Assembly: GCA_021390615.1 (NCBI GenBank) | Contig: JAJEJU010000025.1 | Location: forward strand, 806,001 to 870,000 | Length of the DNA: 64,000 bases | Source of the DNA: Rhodanobacteraceae bacterium ZG21-1 | Lineage (GTDB): Bacteria > Pseudomonadota > Gammaproteobacteria > Xanthomonadales > Rhodanobacteraceae | Reading direction: 5' to 3' | In this document: piece by piece, positions 16,851 to 25,613 of the stretch | How positions within the stretch are numbered: position 1 is the first letter of the stretch | Layout: each line of letters starts with the position of its first letter | Made by a program: the position numbers and the translations under genes | The notes under the pieces: model-generated | Told to the model about the DNA's origin: nothing | The model's database searches: none | What the model saw: only the letters and a program-made list of their open reading frames with translations

Positions 16851-18890
16851 GTGTCGTACACCACGGAAAGCATCCGCAACATCGCACTGGTCGGCCATGC
16901 CGGCGCCGGCAAAACCACCCTGCTCGAAGCACTGCTGCACGCCGGCGGCGCGATCCAGGCGCCAGGCAGCGTCGAGCGCGGCAATACGGTGTCCGACACC
17001 GACGTCCAGGAAAAGGCACGCAGCCATTCGATCGATACCGCGATCGCCGCGGTGGATCATGCCGGCTGCCGCATCAACCTGATCGACACCGCCGGCTATG
17101 CCGACTTCCGCGGCCCAACCCTGTCCGCGCTGGCGGCGGTGGAGACGGCGGCCATCGTGGTGAATGCGGCGAACGGCATCGAGCATGGCACGCGCCGGCT
17201 GATGCATCACGCGCGCGAGCGCGGCCTGGCGCGCTTGCTGGTGGTCAACCGGATCGACGCCGAGGGCACCGATCTGGCCGCGCTGGTAGAGGCGCTGCGC
17301 GAGGCCTTCGGCAACGAATGCCTGCCGGTGAACCTGCCCGCGCCGGACCGCCGCCAGGTGCTCGACTGCTTCTTCCACGCCGAAGGCGCGACCGACTTCT
17401 CCTCGCTGGCCGAGGCGCACCGGCGCATCCTCGACCAGGTGGTCGAGATCAACGAGACGGTGATGGACCACTATCTCGACCGCGGCGAATCCTCGCTCGG
17501 CCCGCAGGAGCTGCACGATGCCTTCGAGCAGTGCCTGCGCGAAGGCCACCTGGTGCCGATCTGCTTCGTCAGCGCGCGCAGCGGCGCCGGCGTCGCGGAA
17601 CTGCTGGAGCTGGCCGCGCGTCTGCTGCCGAATCCCGCCGAGGGCAATCCGCCGCCGTTCCGGCGCGGCGACGGCCAGCCGTTCGAGGTCGCCGCCGATC
17701 CTGCACGGCACGTGCTCGCCGACGTGTTCAAGATCATCAACGATCCCTTCGTGGGCAAGCTCGGCGTGTTCCGCGTGTGGCAGGGCACCATCCGCCGCGA
17801 CAGCCAGCTGCTGGTCGACGACGGCCGCAAGCCATTCAAGGTCGGCCATCTGTTCCGCCTGCAGGGCAAGGCGCACGAGGAAATCGAGCAGGCGATTCCC
17901 GGCGACATCGCCGCGGTCGCCAAGGTAGACGAGATCCATTTCGACGCCGTGCTGCACGACTCGCACGACGAAGACCGCATCCAGCTCGAGCCGCTGACCT
18001 TCCCGCGGCCGATGTTCGGGCTGGCGCTGGAACCGAAGCACAAGGGCCATGAGCAGAAGCTGTCGCAGGCGCTGGAACGCCTGGGCGAGGAGGACCCGTG
18101 CTTTCGCGTAGAGCATCATCGCGAACTCAACGAGCTGGTGGTGCTGGGCCTGTCCGACCTGCACCTGAAGGTGATGCTGGAGCGCATGCGCGAGCGCTAC
18201 GGCGTGGAAGTGATCGCGCGGCCGCCGCGCATTGCCTATCGCGAGACCATCGGCGCGCTGGCCGAGGGCCATCATCGGCACAAGAAGCAGACCGGCGGCG
18301 CCGGCCAGTTCGGCGAAGTGTTCCTGCGCGTGGAGCCCTTGCAGCGCGGCGCCGGCTTCGAGTTCGTCGACGCGGTGAAGGGCGGCGTGATTCCCGGCAA
18401 CTTCATGCCGGCGATCGAGAAGGGCGTGCGACAGGCCATGACCCAGGGCGCGGTGGCCGGCTACCCGCTGCAGGACCTGCGCGTGACCGTGCACGACGGC
18501 AAATACCATCCGGTCGACTCCAAGGAAGTGGCCTTCGTCAGCGCGGGCAAGAAGGCCTTCTTCGACGCGGTCGGCAAGGCCAGGCCGATCGTGCTCGAGC
18601 CGATCGTCGACCTCGACGTGACCATTCCGGAAGCCAGCGTCGGCGACGTCACCGGCAGCCTGGCCGGCAAGCGTGCGCGCATCATGGGCAACGAAGGCGG
18701 CCATGGCGGCGAACTGGTGATCAAGGCGCAGGCGCCGATGGCCGAGCTGACCGACTACGCCACCGAGCTGAAGGCGATGACCGGCGGCCGCGGCCGCTAC
18801 AGCCTGCAGCTCAGCCACTACGAAGCAGTGCCGCCGCCGCTGCAGAAGCAGCTGTGCGAGGCCTGGAAGCCGCACGCCGAGGAGGATTGA
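16851..18890 (+). CDS. fusA2: Elongation factor G paralogue (EF-G2 type)
   Basis: A 679-residue translational GTPase. The G1 motif GHAGAGKTTL is near residue 16 and the G3 motif DTAGYADF near 80. The G4 motif reads NRID, not the usual NKxD. Domains II to V follow, including the EF-G block TGGAGQFGEVFLRVEPL and the domain V segment PIVDLDVTIPEASVGDVTGSLAGKR (quoted in parts). The switch I region is short, as in the second EF-G subfamily whose members act in ribosome recycling or have tetracycline-resistance-like functions; this protein's precise role is not readable. The GTG start at 16851 follows GGGAGGG. The usual str-operon neighbours (rpsL, rpsG, tuf) are absent, which supports a paralogue and not the housekeeping factor. 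Confidence 0.9.
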   Translation: MSYTTESIRNIALVGHAGAGKTTLLEALLHAGGAIQAPGSVERGNTVSDTDVQEKARSHSIDTAIAAVDHAGCRINLIDTAGYADFRGPTLSALAAVETAAIVVNAANGIEHGTRRLMHHARERGLARLLVVNRIDAEGTDLAALVEALREAFGNECLPVNLPAPDRRQVLDCFFHAEGATDFSSLAEAHRRILDQVVEINETVMDHYLDRGESSLGPQELHDAFEQCLREGHLVPICFVSARSGAGVAELLELAARLLPNPAEGNPPPFRRGDGQPFEVAADPARHVLADVFKIINDPFVGKLGVFRVWQGTIRRDSQLLVDDGRKPFKVGHLFRLQGKAHEEIEQAIPGDIAAVAKVDEIHFDAVLHDSHDEDRIQLEPLTFPRPMFGLALEPKHKGHEQKLSQALERLGEEDPCFRVEHHRELNELVVLGLSDLHLKVMLERMRERYGVEVIARPPRIAYRETIGALAEGHHRHKKQTGGAGQFGEVFLRVEPLQRGAGFEFVDAVKGGVIPGNFMPAIEKGVRQAMTQGAVAGYPLQDLRVTVHDGKYHPVDSKEVAFVSAGKKAFFDAVGKARPIVLEPIVDLDVTIPEASVGDVTGSLAGKRARIMGNEGGHGGELVIKAQAPMAELTDYATELKAMTGGRGRYSLQLSHYEAVPPPLQKQLCEAWKPHAEED

Positions 18891-19232
18891 GCGGCGCTAC
18901 CGATCGGGCACCCAGACAGCTGTGCACATGGCAGGCGCAGATCTGCCATGTGCTTGCGCTGCGTCCGGGATCAGCCCAGCCCGGTCGCCTGCGAGAGATC
19001 GGGCTGGGCGTAATGGAGTCCGCTACCTGCGCCGCCTTCAGCGGCAGCCAACCTGGCAATCCTGTTTATCACTGCACCTGATGCGCCATATGCGACAGAC
19101 ACATCACGAGATAGGCGAGTGAAAACGAGCGGATGCCGTCGCGCGAAAAGCAACAAGGAGGATTTGACGCAAACGCCAACGATAACGCTCATGCTAGGCT
19201 GAAATGGCGTTGAAAACAGGAGAGTCTTGGCT
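18891..19232. other. Intergenic region before the effector locus
   Basis: About 340 bp with no supportable gene. GC content starts to fall towards its right end, marking the left border of the effector/immunity locus. AGGAGA at 19218-19223 is the ribosome site of the next gene. Confidence 0.55.
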
Positions 19233-19778
19233 ATGAGACGTCAGTTACCGATCCGCGTGCTATGGATAGGCACGCTGCTGATTTCTGGGAATACGCTTGC
19301 TGCGAGCGCGCTTCAGCAAGCAGCTCACCAGCGATTACAACAAATGCTCGCGGCAATACGTGACGTTAAATCAACTAACGACTTCACAGCAACCTACGTC
19401 AACAAGGCCTTCAACACCCGAGTCATCCCTGATGACGAAGGATTCAGTCGCAGCCTAATGCTGGACGGCACCTGGTGGATGGCAATCTCCACGACCACGA
19501 ATGCTGGCGGAAGGGAGATTATGTTCTCATTCGGCAAGAATGAAGAAGGCGACGACACAATGCCCTTCTGCGCAAGCACAGTTTCAGAATTGGTCGAAAA
19601 GTTAAAACGGGCAGGCATGTCTCATAACGTCATGCATGGCGTACATAACAGCTATGACGCCGATCTATTTAGCGACAAGCATTTCGATATAAGCGCCACC
19701 CACGCGGCCGGTCGCAGCGAGGACGGATCAATTCAAAGCTGCGTTGACTCCATCGTCATCAGTAATCACATCGAGTAA
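19233..19778 (+). CDS. Exported hypothetical protein, candidate immunity protein of the adjacent effector
   Basis: A 181-residue protein with a signal peptide (RRQLPIRVLWIGTLLISGN, then TLAASA), so it is predicted to be periplasmic. The ATG at 19233 has AGGAGA at the proper distance; a TTG at 19227 is too close to it. The mature part has two cysteines, one in PFCASTVSEL and one in IQSCVDSIVIS, and no family I recognise. Evidence for an immunity role is contextual: it lies directly upstream of an XVIPCD effector, on the same strand, with similarly low GC. Cognate inhibitors of such effectors are usually periplasmic or lipoproteins encoded next to them. That role is inference. Confidence 0.7.
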   Translation: MRRQLPIRVLWIGTLLISGNTLAASALQQAAHQRLQQMLAAIRDVKSTNDFTATYVNKAFNTRVIPDDEGFSRSLMLDGTWWMAISTTTNAGGREIMFSFGKNEEGDDTMPFCASTVSELVEKLKRAGMSHNVMHGVHNSYDADLFSDKHFDISATHAAGRSEDGSIQSCVDSIVISNHIE

Positions 19779-19855
19779 AAGACACGAGCGAAATTGGCAA
19801 GGAAGCAAATGACATTCTTCTGCAGTTCGCAAACCAGCCCGACGTTACGCCGCAG

Positions 19856-21244
19856 ATGGTCACGGAATTACGCCAGATAATGCACGAGTCCCCTGTGCTA
19901 TCCACTGAGTTTTCCGAGTCGGCGCAGAAGGGGGACGTGAAGGCAATTCAGCTATCGAAGGATCCTCACTCAGCAGGTGATTTCAACGATGCCAACAAAT
20001 CTCGTGCCGTAGAAGTCCACGGCGACCTTCTCAGCAACAAACGCGAGGTATCAAGGTATGAGGCCACGTGGGTTCTTGGTCATGAGCTTAAACACTCGCT
20101 AAATATGGATACAAGGCAGGCTGACTATAAGGAGCTTGATGCCTCACTGCGGTTAGCGATGCAAGGAAACACACCTCATGACATCACAGCTATCGCGCAA
20201 AAATTTCTCGAAGGGCGAAAGGTAGACGAGGCAAAGTCGGAAATAGCCGGTTACAACGCCACGGTTAGCGCCCTCAATCATAATTACCCGAACCATGGCG
20301 AAGGCGCGACACTCAGGCAGATTTATGACGCCAATAGGGAGAGGGCCTCAGAGTTTCTAGAGGTCAAAACGATCGATGGTCAGCCAGTCGTTACACCCAA
20401 GCCTGGGATCACGCTAAACAAGGACCACTCGGCCTCAGAAACGCCAGAGAACATTCAAGCTGTCGGAAAATCATTTTTCGACCGCAAGCCAGATTTAAAA
20501 CATGATGAAGGCCTTGGTCGGAGCGGTGATTCTGACTACCGGAATTTCTATGGAGCTTACGTGGTCAGCCGCGCGGCGCAGCTGAATCGATTCTACCAAC
20601 CGGGGGAACAACAAAGCCCGGAGCCTAGCCTGCGCCTGGACATGGCAAAGCTAGGCCTGGATCGCAAGCAGCTGATGGACAATGGCGTGGACCTGGGCGG
20701 CAACCAGCGTCCGTTTACATTCATCGACATGAGTCACGGGCGCCCCAGCTTCGTGGAGCTGGTGCATACCGGCTCGCCCGGCCAGCAGAGCCCGCTGGCG
20801 CCGCGCCTGGATGATCCAGCCCACCCGGGCAACGATCTGTATCAGCAGGCCTACGGCAAGCTTTCCGATTTGGACGGCCAAATGGGCCGCGCATCGGACC
20901 AGCGCACTGCCAACCTCGCCGGCGCTGCCACGGTAGCCGCGTTGGGCGCAGGCATCACCCGTATCGACCACGTGCTGCCCGACATCAACAACGGCTCCAC
21001 CATGTTCGTGGCGCAGAACACCTCGCCGCTGAAAACCATCGCGGAAGTGCCCACCATGCGGGGCATGAATACGTCGCTCGAGCAGAGCAGCGCGCAGTAC
21101 CAGCAGGTGGCGCAGCAACAGGCGCAAGCGCAGGCGCAGCAGCAAACGCAACAGCAAACTCAGGCGCAGGCGCAGGCCCAGGACATGACCCGGCAACAGG
21201 CGCAGCCGACGATGCAAATTCAGATGAAGCCGCCCGGACCATAG
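19856..21244 (+). CDS. Type IV secretion (X-T4SS) effector with XVIPCD and HExxH metallopeptidase motif
   Basis: From the first standard start (ATG 19856) this is a 462-residue protein. The N-terminal part has a zinc-peptidase motif HELKH at residues 76-80 (20081-20095). An acidic helix with DEAKSEIAGYNA near 124-135 could supply a third ligand. Residues about 315-440 form an XVIPCD, the tail that binds the VirD4 coupling protein of the antibacterial T4SS of Xanthomonadales: LDDPAHPGNDLYQQ, LDGQMGR, AGITRIDHVLP and TSLEQSSAQYQQ, then a Gln-rich end. It should be injected into competing bacteria. The N-terminal half is AT-richer than the tail, the mosaic expected of swapped toxin domains. Protein-like sequence continues upstream to 19775 (NDILLQFANQPDVTPQ) but lacks ATG, GTG or TTG, so the true start is lost or non-standard. 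Confidence 0.87.
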   Translation: MVTELRQIMHESPVLSTEFSESAQKGDVKAIQLSKDPHSAGDFNDANKSRAVEVHGDLLSNKREVSRYEATWVLGHELKHSLNMDTRQADYKELDASLRLAMQGNTPHDITAIAQKFLEGRKVDEAKSEIAGYNATVSALNHNYPNHGEGATLRQIYDANRERASEFLEVKTIDGQPVVTPKPGITLNKDHSASETPENIQAVGKSFFDRKPDLKHDEGLGRSGDSDYRNFYGAYVVSRAAQLNRFYQPGEQQSPEPSLRLDMAKLGLDRKQLMDNGVDLGGNQRPFTFIDMSHGRPSFVELVHTGSPGQQSPLAPRLDDPAHPGNDLYQQAYGKLSDLDGQMGRASDQRTANLAGAATVAALGAGITRIDHVLPDINNGSTMFVAQNTSPLKTIAEVPTMRGMNTSLEQSSAQYQQVAQQQAQAQAQQQTQQQTQAQAQAQDMTRQQAQPTMQIQMKPPGP

Positions 21245-21880
21245 CAAGGCGCCGGCGGCGCAACGGATGGACACTGTCTGAAACAAGGTTCATCGCGAAT
21301 TTGCGGTCGCCCATTCGGCCGTCGGGATTGACGCGGCGAATCCAATGACGCGTAAGCGCGCAGTCATCTGCAGGCGTTTTCTCGTGCCTGCAGAATGGTC
21401 GGACAGGTGGCTGGAGCCTGTGGACTCGCCGGCTCCTTGGGCCAATACGCCAATCCTGCGCCGTTCATCGCCCGCAATGGGCGTTGCGCGCGTCGGACTC
21501 CAGTCAAAGGAATCGTCGTGTACACAACGTCCACGTCGCCCAGCGATCTGTGGCCGCTGCGCCGGCACCACCACACCTTCGGCCACCGGCGCCTCGTCCT
21601 TCAACGCCATACGTCACCGGATACGCGGCAGTGCAGGCAGCAGCGCATGTCGTGGTGTAGCTAGCTTGCCTGACGGCGGCATGCCACACGCCGCCGCACG
21701 GCAGGCGCTCGGCAGTAACGCTTCAATGCGTGGTGGCCCGTCTTGCGTTCGTCGCCATCGCCAAGTCGCGCAGTAGCCTGCCTGTCTTCGCTCCAGCCTG
21801 CCTCGCGTTCGAACGGATTCCAGGCGGTCGCGGCAAACCCTCACTTGATGCACGTGCTGAGCGAACAGCGCGCACGTGCA
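21245..21880. other. Intergenic region without a supportable gene
   Basis: About 640 bp between the effector and the beta-lactamase. Short open frames exist on both strands, for example the minus-strand frame at 21290-21610 beginning MALKDEAPVAEGVVVP, but none has a ribosome site, a consistent composition or family similarity that I can see. The stretch may contain gene debris from the acquisition of the effector locus. Confidence 0.5.
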
Positions 21881-22690
21881 TCAACGATTGCCCGTTGCCA
21901 GCAACGCAGGCAACTCCTTCAGCAGAGCCTCCCGCACGCGGATGCCGGCATTCGGCGTGGCGGCCTGTTCGTCCTGGCTCAGCCGGGCGAACACCACTTT
22001 GCGCGAGCCCTTGACGGCCCAGCCGACGAACCATCCGTAGGCATGAGCCGCGTCGTACTTGCCGTCGTTGCCCGGCGAACCGGTGCCGGCCTTGCCGTGC
22101 ACGTCCCAGCCGTCCGGCAGGGTCGCGACTTCGGTGATGCGCTCCGTCATGTCGAAGGCGTGCGCCGACACCGGCAACTGCCGATTCACCACTTTCTCGA
22201 GAAAGGCGATCTGCTCCAGCGGCGAAATCTGCAGACTCGAGTTGATCCAGGCCCCTCCCGCACCGTTGGCATAGGCCGGGCGGCCCGACACGTCCGCATT
22301 GCCGTAGTGGAACGCGCTCGTGTATTGCTGGAAGCGTTGCTGCCCCAGCGACGTGACGACTTGCTGGGAAAACCAGAACACCGAAAGCCGGATCCAGCGC
22401 TCGGGGTCGGTGGGCTGGCGCCAGGCCGCGCCGCCCCAGTCCGGATAGCCCTCGCGATACGGCAGTGTCGGCGTGTGCTCGTCCTTCAGGATGCCGGCAT
22501 CGAAGCCCATCAGGCTGATCGCGATCTTGAAGGTGGACGCGGAGGTCACGCGCCGGGCGCAATCGCCTTGCTGCTGCAGGATCCGGCCGCTGCCGGCATC
22601 GGCGACGACCGTACAGATCGTGCGGGCCTGCGCCTGCGTGGCGATCAGCGTCAGGGCCAGGAAAGCTGGAGCAAATGACTTCATCGACAT
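21881..22690 (-). CDS. Class D (OXA-type) beta-lactamase
   Basis: A 269-residue exported serine beta-lactamase that hydrolyses beta-lactams in the periplasm. Signal peptide: MKSFAPAFLALTLIATQAQA. Class D motifs: STFK (active-site serine and the lysine that becomes carbamylated) within TSASTFKIAISLMGFDAG, then SVF in LSVFWFSQQVV, YGN in YGNADVSG, the tryptophan in GGAWINSSLQISPLEQ, and the third box as KAG in VHGKAGTGS, where most enzymes have KTG or KSG. The start is at 22690 or 22684. No integron, insertion sequence or regulator is adjacent, so it looks like a chromosomal, possibly intrinsic gene. Its spectrum cannot be read from sequence; a BlaR-type sensor is less likely because there is no long N-terminal membrane domain. 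Confidence 0.9.
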   Translation of the reverse strand: MSMKSFAPAFLALTLIATQAQARTICTVVADAGSGRILQQQGDCARRVTSASTFKIAISLMGFDAGILKDEHTPTLPYREGYPDWGGAAWRQPTDPERWIRLSVFWFSQQVVTSLGQQRFQQYTSAFHYGNADVSGRPAYANGAGGAWINSSLQISPLEQIAFLEKVVNRQLPVSAHAFDMTERITEVATLPDGWDVHGKAGTGSPGNDGKYDAAHAYGWFVGWAVKGSRKVVFARLSQDEQAATPNAGIRVREALLKELPALLATGNR

Positions 22691-23092
22691 GCTGGGGTCT
22701 CGAGCCGCCGAAGCTGACCTGCAACGGCGTGGTTCAAAGGGACGACATGGTGCGGGCAGATCGCAGCCCCGCGTCGGCAAACAGCGCGTCGCATGCTGAT
22801 TCCCTCACGGGTTCCTGGGATGGCGCAAGCATGGCGATTTCGGTGCAGCGACCAGGCGCGAGCAAGCATGCTCAGCATGATGCCCGCAATCCTGTCGCAG
22901 CGTGGCGTGCAGGCTGAGCAAGGAGCGTCGCGCTGACTGTGGCCACGGAGAGCCCATCGCTATGCTCCCGCTCGGGCCGTGCGGCTTGAAGACGCCTATC
23001 TCGCCGACCTCATTGGCATGCCGGCTTTCCAGATTGAACCCGCACGACCCAGGTTCGCCAACGAATCGCTCAAGCCGAGCGCAAGCTTGTTG
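22691..23092. other. Upstream region of the beta-lactamase gene
   Basis: About 400 bp with no supportable gene. It must contain the beta-lactamase promoter, but I find no confident boxes. A short minus-strand frame at 22805-23122 has no ribosome site or family character. Confidence 0.5.
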
Positions 23093-23305
23093 ACGGACTG
23101 CCATAGCCGATTGCAGGCTCATTAAAGGGCGGCTACAGCCGGCCGCAAACTCATCGATGGGCGGCTACAGCCAGCCGCAAATTCATCGATGGGCGGCTAC
23201 AGCCAGCCGCAAGCTCATTGACGGGCGACTACAGCCGGCCACACGCCTATTGACGGGCAACTACAGCCGGCCACAGGCTCGTTGACGGGCGGCTACAGCC
23301 GCCCG
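23093..23305. repeat. Tandem array of a 32-bp hairpin-forming repeat overlapping the end of the DUF58 gene
   Basis: The core ggctacagcc (or a one- or two-base variant) recurs at 23131, 23163, 23195, 23227, 23259 and 23291, an exact 32-bp period, with a more degenerate seventh copy at the left. Each unit can fold on itself, for example gcggct with agccgc around a 6-base loop. The last unit contains the stop codon of the DUF58 gene, so the array appears to have grown from that gene's 3' end. There are no unique spacers, so this is not a CRISPR. Confidence 0.9.
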
Positions 23306-24603
23306 TCGCGCTTCACCGCAAGGTAGCGCTCGATCAGCACGCCGGACAGTTCGCTGCAGGTGGTGTCGAGCACCGCCACGCCCTCGCGGCGCAGCCGCTC
23401 GTGCATGGCCTCGCGCTCGGCGAGGTATTGCATCGCCGCCGCGCTGCGCACCGCCGACTCCAGTTCGTCGCCCGCGGTCGCCGCCGCGGCGTCCAGCGCC
23501 AGTTCGCGCAGGCTGGCTACCAGCACCAGGTGGCGGCGTCCCAGCAGGTTGGCCGCCGCGCGCAGTTCCTGGTCGTCTTCGTCGCGCACGTTGGTGATCA
23601 GGATCACGAAGGAACGGCGACGCTGGCGCTGTTGCAGCGCGCTGGCCGCGCCGAGGTAATCGGTAGCCACCGGGCGCGCCTGCAGGTCGTAGCCGGCGCC
23701 CAGCAGCATGTCCATGCCGCCACTGCCCTGCTGCGGCGGCAGCCAGCGCAGCTCCTCGCCGCCGCTGGCCAGCATGCCCACCGCATCGCCCTGGCGCAGC
23801 GCGATGTAGGCCAGCGCCAGCGAGGCATTGAGCACATGGTCGAAGTGCGGCAGCCGGTCGTCCTGGGCCAGCATGCGGCGGCCGCAGTCGAGCAGCAGCA
23901 CCACCTGCTGGTTGCGCTCGTCGCGGTATTCGCGCGAGATGGGGCGGCCGATGCGCGCGGTGGCCTTCCAGTCGATCTTGCGCAGGCTGTCGCCGATGCG
24001 ATAGTCGCGCAGCTCCTCGAATTCGGTGCCTTCGCCGCGGCGGCGCTGCAGGCGCGCGCCCACGCTGCGCGACGCGACCTCCACGCTGAGGCCGGCCATC
24101 TCGATCAGCGGCGCGAAGTTCGGATAGACGCGGATCGTGCTGCGCTCGCCCAATGTGCGCCGCTGCGTCCACAACCGCCACGGCGAGCGCAGCCGGATGT
24201 GGCAGCCGGCGAAGGCGAATTCGCCGCGTCCGCTGGGCGCGACGCTGTAGTCCAGGGCCAGTTCGCGCCCCGGCTGCAGCAGCAGTCGCCGCGGCATGCC
24301 CTGCACCGGCCACTCGCCCGGATGCAGGTCGTGCAGCTCGACCGGCTGCGCGCGGCTGCCGCTGGCACGCAGGCGCAACCCCACCCGCAGTTCCGGTGTC
24401 AGCGGCACCACCAGCGGCAGCTGGCGGCTCAGCTGCGGACTGGGCTGGCGACGCAGTCGCCAGGCGTCGAGCGCAGTCAGCACCAGCACCAGCGCGACGC
24501 CGGCCAGCCAGCTCCACAGCGGCAGCCAGCCCACGCTGGCCAGCACGCCGAGCACGCTCAGCGCCAGCAGCAGCCACAGCAGCGCGAGATTCGGACGCAT
24601 CAT
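23293..24603 (-). CDS. DUF58 domain protein of a MoxR/VWA-type operon
   Basis: A 436-residue protein. Two membrane helices lie at the N-terminus (ALLWLLLALSVLGVLASVGW and LAGVALVLVLTALDA), then a beta-rich part, then the DUF58 core FEELRDYRIGDSLRKIDWKATARIGRPI (quoted in segments: FEELRDYRIGD, KIDWKATAR). A von Willebrand A-like fold follows with VVLLLDCGRRM. Such proteins work with MoxR ATPases in metal- or envelope-related maturation. It starts with an ATGA overlap on the MoxR stop. It is the last gene of the operon, and its stop lies in the 32-bp tandem array. Confidence 0.92.
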   Translation of the reverse strand: MMRPNLALLWLLLALSVLGVLASVGWLPLWSWLAGVALVLVLTALDAWRLRRQPSPQLSRQLPLVVPLTPELRVGLRLRASGSRAQPVELHDLHPGEWPVQGMPRRLLLQPGRELALDYSVAPSGRGEFAFAGCHIRLRSPWRLWTQRRTLGERSTIRVYPNFAPLIEMAGLSVEVASRSVGARLQRRRGEGTEFEELRDYRIGDSLRKIDWKATARIGRPISREYRDERNQQVVLLLDCGRRMLAQDDRLPHFDHVLNASLALAYIALRQGDAVGMLASGGEELRWLPPQQGSGGMDMLLGAGYDLQARPVATDYLGAASALQQRQRRRSFVILITNVRDEDDQELRAAANLLGRRHLVLVASLRELALDAAAATAGDELESAVRSAAAMQYLAEREAMHERLRREGVAVLDTTCSELSGVLIERYLAVKRDGRL

Positions 24604-25613
24604 TGGCGGGGCGCGGCGACCTTGTGCAGCAGCGCCTTCAGGATGTCGTCGGCGTCCTGGCGCTCGATCAGCGCCTCCGGCGCCAGCGTCAGGCGGTGGC
24701 GCAGCGCCGGCAGGGTCACCGCGCGCACGTCGTCCGGGGTAACGAAGTCGCGGCCGTCCAGCACCGCCTGCGCGCGCGCCAGGCGCACCAGCGCCAGGCC
24801 GCCGCGCGGTCCGGCGCCGCCGATCACGCCCGGCCACTCGCGGCTGGCGCGCACGATGCGCACGGCATAATCGACCACCGCGGGATCCACATGCAGTGCG
24901 GCCACGCCCTGCTGCAGCGCATGCAGTTCCGGCTGGCTCAGCACCGGCTGCACGCGCGAGACATCGAGGTCGGCGGCGATGCGCCCGCCCAGCACTTCCT
25001 CGACCATGCGCTTCTCGTCCTCGAAGCTCGGGTAGGCGATCAGCACCTTGACCAGGAAGCGATCCAGCTGCGCCTCGGGCAAGGGATAGGTGCCTTCCTG
25101 CTCGATCGGGTTCTGCGTCGCCACCACCATGAACGGCGCCGGCAAGGCGAAGCGGCGGCCCTCGATGGTGACCTGCCCTTCCTGCATCGACTCGAGCAGC
25201 GCGGCCTGAGTCTTGGCCGGCGCGCGGTTGATCTCGTCGGCCAGCAACAGGTTGGCGAACACCGGGCCGCGGCGGATCTGGAAGCGCTCCGCCTTGGGAT
25301 CGTAGACCGCGTGGCCGGTGACGTCGGTGGGCATCAGGTCCGGAGTGAACTGGATGCGCCCGAAAGTGCAGCTGACCGAAGCAGCCAGCGCGCGCACCAG
25401 CAAGGTCTTGCCCAGACCGGGTACGCCCTCGATCAGCACGTGGCCGGCGGCGAGCAGGGCCAGCAGCACCTGGTCGAACACCTCGGTCTGGCCGATGAAG
25501 GCGCGCGACACCTGCTCGCGCAGCGCCGCCGTGCGCGCCGCCAGTTCCTGCAGGGACAGGGCGGCGGGCGGCGGTTCCGGCGCGGCGACGGGGGACGGGG
25601 TTTCGGTGGTCAT
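24600..25613 (-). CDS. MoxR-type AAA+ ATPase
   Basis: A 337-residue AAA+ chaperone-like ATPase. Walker A is GVPGLGKTLLVRAL near residue 65, the family block FTPDLMPTDVTG follows, Walker B is LLLADEINRAPAKTQ, sensor 1 lies in VVATQNPIEQEGTYPLPEAQLDRF and the arginine region follows. MoxR proteins remodel partner proteins, often activating VWA-domain partners such as the adjacent DUF58 product. Both ends overlap neighbours by four bases (ATGA), so translation is coupled across the operon. The ATG at 25613 is the only start that fits. Confidence 0.95.
   Translation of the reverse strand: MTTETPSPVAAPEPPPAALSLQELAARTAALREQVSRAFIGQTEVFDQVLLALLAAGHVLIEGVPGLGKTLLVRALAASVSCTFGRIQFTPDLMPTDVTGHAVYDPKAERFQIRRGPVFANLLLADEINRAPAKTQAALLESMQEGQVTIEGRRFALPAPFMVVATQNPIEQEGTYPLPEAQLDRFLVKVLIAYPSFEDEKRMVEEVLGGRIAADLDVSRVQPVLSQPELHALQQGVAALHVDPAVVDYAVRIVRASREWPGVIGGAGPRGGLALVRLARAQAVLDGRDFVTPDDVRAVTLPALRHRLTLAPEALIERQDADDILKALLHKVAAPRQ

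Noticed and set aside
23093-23305. A possible CRISPR array, because of the 32-bp periodicity
   Set aside because: Units are contiguous with no unique spacers and no cas genes are nearby.
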